The notes below the pieces were generated by a model. That model made no database searches. It was given only the letters and a program-made list of their open reading frames with translations, and was not told where the DNA came from. Positions 56,325-64,000 of a stretch of DNA of 64,000 nucleotides are shown here, in pieces (the first letter of the stretch is position 1; each line of letters opens with the position of its first letter). The stretch comes from Amanita rubescens (Eukaryota; Basidiomycota; Agaricomycetes; Agaricales; Amanitaceae): positions 372,001-436,000 of the forward strand of contig WION01000015.1 of the NCBI GenBank assembly GCA_015039365.1, given 5' to 3'. The translations under genes were made by a program, and so were the position numbers.

Positions 56325-58088
56325 CTAATTATTATGCCTTCCCTCGTACTCTCTCTCCCATTCATCAACCCGCTGCGCAACATTCATCCAATCTTCTTCC
56401 GTTGACACGCCATTCACCCATTCGTCTCCTGTTCCCAACTTCTCGATCCGTTTCCATCCCCATTTAAGATAACGAAGTTTATAAACTTCCCGACGCCATG
56501 GCTCCACAAACTTCTTCCCATTGTCCTCAATCGCACCCTAACGCAAAAAAAATTAATTAAGCCCTTACAAATCCCAACAGTTAACACACCTTTTCCTTAA
56601 GATAATCAACTAGACCATCTTGATAGTCACTGAACCAATCTCCATCAAACAAAAGATGACCAAAATAGTATGGATCGATCCCCGCATTCCTAATTGCTTG
56701 TTCTAAACGCCAAAGCTCGTGAAGCATCTCAGAACGAGAGGGTAACAAGGCCGGGTTACGAATGATATGTGCGACAAACAAGCTCTCTGCGACGTTGGCA
56801 TGCCAAGTACCGTTCCCGGCTGGTAAACCCACAAACGAGAGTGCCGTGGGCGGGAACAACGTGCTCAAAGAGAAGGTATGCTCGTACAACGGGAAGAGAT
56901 AACGCGTGTTGCAGAGTAGCGTTTCCGACTTGGTCTCGTTTGATACCTTTCGATCGGTGATGAGCGCATGACCCGCTTCGAGGTAATATTTATGCATTTC
57001 GTAACCCGTCGCGAGCAGGACGGCATCTGCTTCGATTTCCGTGTTATCCACAAAGACCATAGAGTTTCGCGTGAAATGAGAAATGGCCGGCTTTCGGATA
57101 GCATTTGCTGGCAAAGGGCCGAGTATCCTATCGCGATAGCTCTTGACAGTTCGAATGGACACGAAAAGCTTCAGAATCATGAGTTTACTTAAGGAATGGA
57201 TGAAGTAATAGAATCACTTGCATTGGATACGAGAGGTGCAACTTGAGAAGCCAAGTCCCGGCCGCTGATCGAATCCCCAACAATAACAAGCGACTTGTTC
57301 TTGTACGCTTCTGGGTCTCTAAACCACATCGAATGGAGGATGCTTCGCTGAACACCACCCGATTTGGCGACAGCTAACCACTCATCTTGACCAGGCCACG
57401 TGGGGATTACAGGCTTTTGGAATCTTCCAGTTGCGTCAATGAGATGGTCAAAAGTGTCGTAATGCGTTTCATTTCGGTGGTCCGCGAACGTGATGTTCCA
57501 AACCCCCTCTGTCGGGGTTCCTAGCCATGAAGCATTCAATACTTGATGGTTAAACGAGATGTAGGGTAATAAATTAAAACGGTGGGCATAGTTGACAAGA
57601 TAAGCTTCCAAGTGCTCGTGACTCGGGTACAGGTGGGTTCCGGCAGGAAAGGGAAGGTTCGGGAAGGTCATTATAGGTATAGGGCTGATTGAATGTAACC
57701 CTGGGTAAAGCGGCGTCTTTGGAACTGTTGGAGGAGGCTCGGGGTATGGATCAGGTAACCTTTTGTCCACTAATCAGGACGGGAGATTCGAAAAAGTCAT
57801 AGTTTGATACAAACCATATCCCCCCAACGTTCTCCCTTTTTTCAAAAAGTGTGATTTTCCACGATTCGTGTTCAGGTATGTCAAGTAGTGCCTTCAGCAT
57901 AACCAACCCAGAGGGACCAGCGCCAACAATGGCGACGGACTTGCGTTCTTGGACGACATTGTTCGGGTCCGGGGATAACGGGAGTTGAGAACCAAGTAAC
58001 GAAAAGATAATCTGACGGAAAAGTTCCCGGTTGAATCAAGGACAATACTTAAAGTAAGAGTACTTACATGTCTAATAAACGAACGCAT
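56325..58088 (-). CDS. Flavin-containing monooxygenase (FMO)
   Basis: Begins MRSFIRH|IIFSLLGSQLPLSPD. The first Rossmann motif is KSVAIVGAGPSGLVMLKALL (FAD). The protein continues FEKRENVGGIW, SPIPIMTFPNLPFPAGTHLY and FDHLIDATGRFQKP, then the second dinucleotide motif LVIVGDSISGRDLA (NADPH; G-D-S-x-S-G rather than the common G-x-G-x-S-G). ADAVLLATGYEMHKYY supplies the FMO/ATG motif. Ends in a Trp-rich tail YLKWGWKRIEKLGTGDEWVN, stop 56325. A hydrophobic N-terminus (IIFSLLGS) could act as a short membrane anchor. It probably oxygenates nitrogen or sulfur in small nucleophiles. All exons join in frame by GT-AG introns where checked. Confidence 0.88.
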
Positions 58089-58900
58089 CGGTGAGCGTCA
58101 GTGCCTTCAGGGTCGGAGTAGCGCGGAGCCTAAAGGGTAGGGCCTTTGACGTGGCGCCGCAACGATAGGCCGCTGTCTGAGCTAATTTTATGTGGGAAAT
58201 CAGTTTGGAAGCAAAGTCCTGTATGGATGACGCGGAAGTTGAAAGCATGACTGTCGACGCGTTGAAGTCACACCGTAACGGGAAACTTTTGCGTCTTAGT
58301 AGCGCACCAACCTCTACCGCTCATATTATCGAGGTTCGAGCAGTCGAAGAGCCCTCGTGACATTGGAGGGTCTTTTACGCGCGTGTACAGGGTAGGAGGC
58401 CGCCTGGGGAAAGTACTTGAGAGCAGGATAGGTGAGCTGACATGCAACACTGCTGTTGCGTAAAGAGCTGAGGAGTGTTGACACACGCCTTGTGTCCGTG
58501 TGTATTGCTGAAGTTGGCTCGAAGCCGGCTGGCTTGCGGCAGCGCTTATTGCAGTCCGATAGATCCCGACCCGTTGTTCCGTCCTATAATCTTTATCGTT
58601 CGGATGATTATCCACTACAGACTTTTGGAGTATTCAAGAGGAAGGCTTGAAAAAACTTGTGTTCTGCCAACTTCTTTCGCCGATCACGTTCCTTTATAGG
58701 CTGAGAAACGCAAAAGTTGATGTGGTCTCCCATCCGAGTCCATCATCCTACGTTCAAAACTTGAAAAAGGTACCAGATATATACTTCAAGTTGTTTACAT
58801 GATTGATGAATACTTTTGGGGAGCGAATAACGTTGAAAAGACTTGGCCGCATAGTTTGGATATCGATGGAACTGTAGCGCCATTTGCTGTTATGGAAGCT
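58089..58900. other. No supported gene
   Basis: 5' flank of the FMO gene. A few short frames but no pattern. Confidence 0.4.
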
Positions 58901-59300
58901 AGTTGGCGTCGAAGCGGGTTTCGACCCAACTGTTGAAGCATCTCTCGCATTTTAAAAGACACTGGCAAGTCGCTCATGCGAGATTAGCTAGTGACGAGGA
59001 TCTATTTAACCCAAGCGTGCCCTACAGGGAGCAAACATGCGTCAAAAGTGCTGCCGTCCTACATTTATGGTCGTTTCTATTGGACCCTGGTTTTCCGTCC
59101 TCGCGGTGTTTTATAGGGAAGTTTATCGTCCAACGCTTGACGGATCTCTTCAATCATCAATGTATGAAGCCTTGCGCATTTATAAGAGCGCATGCCACGA
59201 GTCTTCTACGCCCTCAATTTAACTCTCCGTGGGCTCGAAACTTATTATGCGAACGTCGAAGAACACCCAGCGAAGATCCTTGACTTGGAAATGGGACCAC
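58900..59300 (+). pseudogene. Fragment of the kinase-like gene (middle part)
   Basis: The plus strand at 59035-59270 reads MRQKCCRPTFMVVSIGPWFS, matching MRQRCCCPTFILVAGGPWFC of the kinase-like gene at 47.2-49.3 kb. A match to its FTDKFVVQRLTDL (here FIGKFIVQRLTDL) follows in another frame. No kinase motifs follow. A third, orphan remnant of that family, in the opposite orientation and ~10 kb away. Confidence 0.65.
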
Positions 59301-59708
59301 GTGCATGAAGAACAATTATTTCGTTGTTAACGCTTGCGGGCATGCTGGGAACATATAAGGAATTGATATTCATGTCCGATTGATGCGATTAATGGAATTC
59401 ATTGATTGGCTGTACCTATTTAGTGTGGATCCGTGTTCACGAGCACTGGACTACGTATCGTGAAGACTGCAGTGAGATGTTTGACAGCATTGTGACCTAC
59501 TGTTTTCTGCCTTTTACAGGGGATATCTCCAGGTAGGAGAATGGTGCTACCTCTGCAACATAGAGTAATGGACTAAAAGATTGTAGTATAAAAAATGAGT
59601 ATAATCAACATTGACCAGGGTCATCGTTAGACACTTGTCAGTCATTGCTAATCACATGCACACTGTCTGAACATGTTGTTGATACACTAAAAACCCAAGC
59701 CTGTACCC
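59301..59708. other. 3' flank of the NLR gene
   Basis: No coding signal. Confidence 0.4.
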
Positions 59709-62700
59709 TCAATGCTTCAGCTTCTTCCACATGCCTTTAAGCCCTTTAACAAATTTGTGCTTAGGTTGTGTTGCAATGTCTGGTTGTGAATCAGAACTAG
59801 AAGCCTGCATTGGCAAATAATATTTAGGTGTGTAACTGACAAAGTGGGAACAGCAAATGCGGTATGCATACCATGTCTTGGCTCTGCTCTTGCTGCTTAG
59901 GTTGTCTAGCCTCTAATTGATCATGAGAATTGGAAGGCTATGTTGAGTCAGGTCAAGAATGACATTAGGGTCACTGTATAACTCACTTGTAGTACCATTG
60001 TTGCTACCATTTCCTTGCTTGGTGATTCTTGCTGATTGGGCTGTCCAATCTCTAACTGGTTATAGGCCACAAAAAGAATATGTCAGATGGAAGCTGCCAA
60101 ACATGCACTGTACATACCATTTCTTTTTTCTTGCAAAGAACATCAAGGTGTTTCAGGTAAGAAAGTGTGGTGGGGTGTTGAGGTCCCATAACTTTTTTCA
60201 TGCTCTGGACTGCAGAAAACAGGTGGGAATATGCTTTGTCCAATTTTCCCTGACTTCCAAATGTTAATGCCAGACTGGCCACAGTGGCAAGAGTATCTGG
60301 ATGCTCTGATCCAAGCTTTGCTTTTTTTGCATTCATCATATCTTCCTGCAAAGTCTCTGCCTCATTCCACTTTCCCTGATTCTGATATGTCATTGCCAAA
60401 TTGTGCATGGCAATGAGTGTGTGTGTGTGGTCCAATCCAAGCTTTGTTTTTCTTGCATCCAGAACATTAACTTGCAGCTTCTCTGCCTCATCCCACCTGC
60501 CTTGCTTGTAATATATGCATGCCAAATCATGCATAGTAGTGACACTATATGGGTGGTTTGATTCTAGTTCTGCTCTACTGGCATTGATTGCATCAGTCAG
60601 CAATTTTTCAGCATCACCCAGCCTGCCTTGATTCTGGTATGTCCGAGCTAAATTGTTCATAGTGAAGAGTGTGTGCATGTGCCCTGAGCCAAGCTTTACT
60701 TTTCTTTCATCCAACACATGCACCTGGAGCTTTTCTGCCTCATCCCACCTTCCCTGATTCTCATATGTTGATGCCAAGTTGTGCATGATGGTGAGTGTGT
60801 CTGGGTGGTCTGATCCAAGCTTTGCTTTTCTTACATACATCACTTCCAATTGTAACTTTTCTGCCTCATTCCACCTTCCCTGGCTTTGGTAAGTTGATGC
60901 CAAATTATTCAAGGTAGAGAGAGTATGTGGATGTTCTGGTCCCAGCTTTGCTTTTCTTTCCTTCAACACATGCACCTCTAACTTCTCTGCTTCATCCCGC
61001 CTTCCTTGATTCCCATATGTCTCTGCCAAATTATGCATGATGGTGAGAGTGCCTGGGTGGTCTAATCCAAATTTTTTTATACATGTATTCAGCATATCTA
61101 CTTGCAACCTCTCTGCCTCATCCCATCTCCCCAGGTTGGAGTATGTCAATGCCAAAGTGTTCATGTTGCCAAGGGTAGCTGGATGATCTGATCCAAGTGT
61201 TGCCATCATTGCCTTCATCACATCCAGTTGTAAATTCTCTGCTTTATTCCACCTTCCCTGCTTCCAGTATGTGGAAGCCAAATTGTGCATGGCAGTAAGT
61301 GTGTCTGGGTGGTCTGATCCAAGCTTTGCTTTTCTTTCATTCAATACATGCACCTCCAGCTTCTCTGCTTCATCCCACCTTCCCTGGCTCTGGTATGTTC
61401 CTGCCAAGTTTGCCATGATGGTTAAAGCACTTGGATGATCTGGTCCAAGTTTTATTTTACAGGTATTCATGATATCTACTAGCAATTTCTCAGATTCACT
61501 CCACCTTCCCTGATTCTGGTACATTGCAGCCAAATTGTTAATGGTGTTAAGAGTGAATGCATGGTCTGATCCAAGAATCACTTTAAATGCACTGACTACA
61601 TCTTCCTGAAGTTTTTCTGCCTCATCCCACCTTCCTCGATACTGGTATATTGCTGCCAAGTTGTTGATGGCAGTAATAGTGTATATGTGATCTGACCCAA
61701 GCTTTGTTTTATATCCATTCATAACATTCACTTGTAGCATCTCTGCCCCATGCCACCTTCCTTGATTCTCATATGTTTTTGCTAAATGGTTCATGACCCT
61801 GAGAGTGTCCAGGTGATCTGCTCCAAGTGTTGCCTTCCTCTCATCAACTGCTGCATGTAAAATCTTCTCTACCTCATTCCAACTACCAACATGATCAAAT
61901 ACAAGTGCAAATTTGTCATACTGCCTGCCATAGTATCTCTTTTGCAGACCCAATTCAGATGCATACATAGAATTTGATCTGATATGTGGTGCAAGTAGAT
62001 TGCAGAATTCCTGATTATCAATATTCCAATCAAGAGCTATTGAGCATGTCAACAATGCTCTTGCTCTGAGATAGTGATCCACAGTTTCTGTCTTTGGTAC
62101 ACAGCTCCTGCTCCAGGCATTCACTAATAGGTGCATTGAGTACATATGATTAACACTCTTGATTAAAGAGAATGACAGCAAAACTCGTGTTCCACCCAAA
62201 AATTGCATCCTATCCCATTCTCCATCTTCTCTCAAGAACAAAGTTTGATGATCCAATAACCTCAATGATGAATCTGATTCTTCATCAGCAATGTCTTCTG
62301 CGTAATTTTCTGCAGCATTCTTGAACAAATCTACAGGTATATTTTCATGATTTAGAAATGCAAAAATTCTCAATAGTCTGATGGCACACTGCCCTGCCTT
62401 AGCTACTTCCCCAGTTTCACTGGTAGCCATGGTTTCAATCTGTTTCATTGAAATATCCCATGTCCCATATGTAGATGTGCCATAGCCTGATGCACCTTTA
62501 AAATCTTTGCTTGACATTAATTCATCTTGATGTTTCCTGTATAGTTCAAGATAGTCATCAATGTTGCATCCACAGCTTTGGATATATGCTCCTGCTTGAT
62601 CAAGGGCAAGTGGGACTCCACCAAATTGTGAAACAACTGTTTTAGCCACATTTGTAATCTTGACAGATGTGCCATCAAGCATGGCTGACTTCAACAGCAA

Positions 62701-63442
62701 TGAAATAGCCTCATTTTCTGGCATATCAAGAACATTCTCTGAATCCAGTGTGAGCCTCTTCAACCCCACATTCCTGCTTGTAATCAAGATATTTCCCTCA
62801 TTCCCAGGTGGGAGGAACTTCTCAACCACTGAGTAATCACCATCAGCACTGTCATATACCATAAGGCATCTAGATCTCTGAGAAATCCATTGAAGAGCAG
62901 ATCCAGGTGATTGTTTTGCCTCTTGTGGTGCATTATTAGCATGAGCTATCTGCATTAGTCCAAGTTCAATAGTAGCCTCTGAAGAAGCATCAAGCCAGTA
63001 GATATCAGAAAACCTTTGACAAGTCATTCATCTTGAACAATTATTATATCATTAATGTACTCACAGATCAGGATTTTGTTCAATAAATTTCAGGCAAATC
63101 TGAGTTTTGCCAATACCTCCTAAACCATGCAAGAGGAATGATTTCCTCTGGCCTTTGACATGGGTGCCAAAATGATCTTTCAGCCTTTGCAAATAATCCT
63201 CTCTGCCCATGAAGAAGGTGCTAGAATGCTTTAGAGGTGGAAGAGGAGGTAGAGCAGTCTCAGGAGGAGCTAAATGAAGGTTAATGGTAGTGGTTATCTA
63301 CAGATCAGGGTTATTGATATGTTCAATATGATAGACAATGTATAAACCCAATAACCTCTGTTAATTGAACATCTGTCATGGAAAAATCATGTGCCCCATG
63401 AAAAAAATGGTTTATAGCTTGAGGGTCTGACATGCTGGTCAT
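59709..63442 (-). CDS. NB-ARC-TPR STAND protein (fungal NLR)
   Basis: Six exons (63356-63442, 63065-63297, 60118-63013, 59987-60055, 59872-59937, 59709-59804) sum to 3447 nt, 1148 residues, frame kept. Residues 12-30 are HFFHGAHDFSMTDVQLTEI, an N-terminal motif in place of a large effector domain. FFMGREDYLQRL leads into the P-loop GLGGIGKT (87-94). CLMVYDSAD is the Walker B-like strand, and GGVPLALDQAGAY the GLPL-type motif. From about 502 to 1047 come 13 tandem 42-residue TPR units (consensus L-G-x-D-H-P-x-T-L-x-x-M-x-N-L-A-x-T-Y-x-N-Q-G-R-W-x-E-A-E-K-L-Q). Three small 3' exons add a Gln/Ser/Pro-rich linker and a basic end, KHKFVKGLKGMWKKLKH. The family detects a ligand through the repeats, oligomerises through the NB-ARC ATPase and signals through the N-terminus. 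Typically used in non-self recognition. Codon use is more A/T-ending than in the neighbours. Confidence 0.9.
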
Positions 63443-64000
63443 AGAAAGTGTAGATCAGTGTGAAATGTATTGTGCTCCAAATAAAGGTTACCTTGTTGTT
63501 GATACTGTCACTTGAAAGCTTTGATAATATGTCGTGGTTAGGAACAATGAAAAGAGGTAACGCGCGTCACGCTGAGCGGCGTGGAAAAGAATGTCGGCAA
63601 AGTCCGCCATTCTGCAGTACTATAGGACCATGTCAGTGGCGCCTCGCTTCTTCATCATTTACTGTCTTTCGCAAAGTGCTACATGAATCAATGCTTCTCC
63701 AACATCCTCAGCACGGTGCTCCGACAAATCCGATCCCACAGACATCTTCTCACTGCCTCGTCGTGGTGACCCGTCACCCGCGGCTTTCAATGCTGCCTGC
63801 CGCAAGGATTAAATAGTTGCTACAGGGGCGAGCAGCAGGCGATACGCGTGCAAAGGTGCTATCATCCCTTCTCGTGTACGCAACGGGCTAATCCTCTTTC
63901 ACTGGCCACACCGCACACACTCTTATCCCCGCCGCCCAACATCACTCTACCTTCACACATACTCACTTCACTGTCCATCTGGTGCTTAAATTCATCTTTG
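63443..64000. other. 5' flank of the NLR gene; no gene supported
   Basis: The base composition changes from AT-rich to mixed around 63550. A 118-codon frame at 63460-63816 shows no family pattern. Confidence 0.4.

Noticed and set aside
60418..60434. TG-dinucleotide run
   Set aside because: It is inside the NLR coding sequence and encodes normal repeat residues (HTHT) on the minus strand.

Overview
The window is nuclear DNA of a filamentous fungus, most likely an Agaricomycete (Basidiomycota). The reasons are genes cut by many 48-60 nt GT-AG introns, fungal-type divergent kinases, a STAND/NLR protein with tetratricopeptide repeats, and single-copy eukaryotic housekeeping genes (ubiquitin-eL40, uL1, DUS1, cofactor-independent phosphoglycerate mutase). 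I cannot name the species. All gene models were assembled by eye. Where I could place every splice site, I checked that the summed exon length is a multiple of three.

Layout. 1.8-5.0 kb: three tandem Asn/Gly/Ser-rich small genes sharing one 19-residue motif. 5.2-7.6 kb: an alpha/beta hydrolase and its decayed copy (both minus). 8.7-9.2 kb: ubiquitin-eL40. 9.7-13.6 kb: two Fe(II)/2-oxoglutarate-type oxygenases. 13.9-17.5 kb: a long XPF-like gene. 18.0-23.7 kb: a rearranged zone with two bZIP genes, two COX6 remnants and an inverted partial copy of the XPF-like gene. 23.7-30 kb: almost gene-free apart from one membrane protein. 30-39.6 kb: an MDR oxidoreductase, an HNH protein, two hypotheticals, a peroxiredoxin-like gene with a 9-nt microexon, and a divergent membrane-protein gene. 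40-49.3 kb: a six-repeat Cys/Trp-rich protein, a small gene family (one kinase-like full member, one short member, fragments) and a broken conserved gene. 49.7-58.1 kb: a compact housekeeping block (DUS1, kinase-like gene, iPGM, uL1, flavin monooxygenase). 59.7-63.4 kb: an NB-ARC-TPR NLR.

The observation I rate highest links the two ends. The NLR begins with a short segment (HFFHGAHDFSMTDVQLTEI) that lines up without gaps with the 19-residue motif of the three small Asn-rich proteins (e.g. NMFEGASGITLNGGTYNNV). This is the arrangement expected of an amyloid- or beta-arc-type signalling motif shared by an NLR and separate partner proteins. It is an inference from pattern, not a demonstrated system.

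The rest of the accessory DNA shows repeated local duplication and decay: hydrolase copy, bZIP/COX6 pair, XPF-like inverted copy, kinase-family fragments. This suggests an actively reshuffled locus next to a stable housekeeping block.
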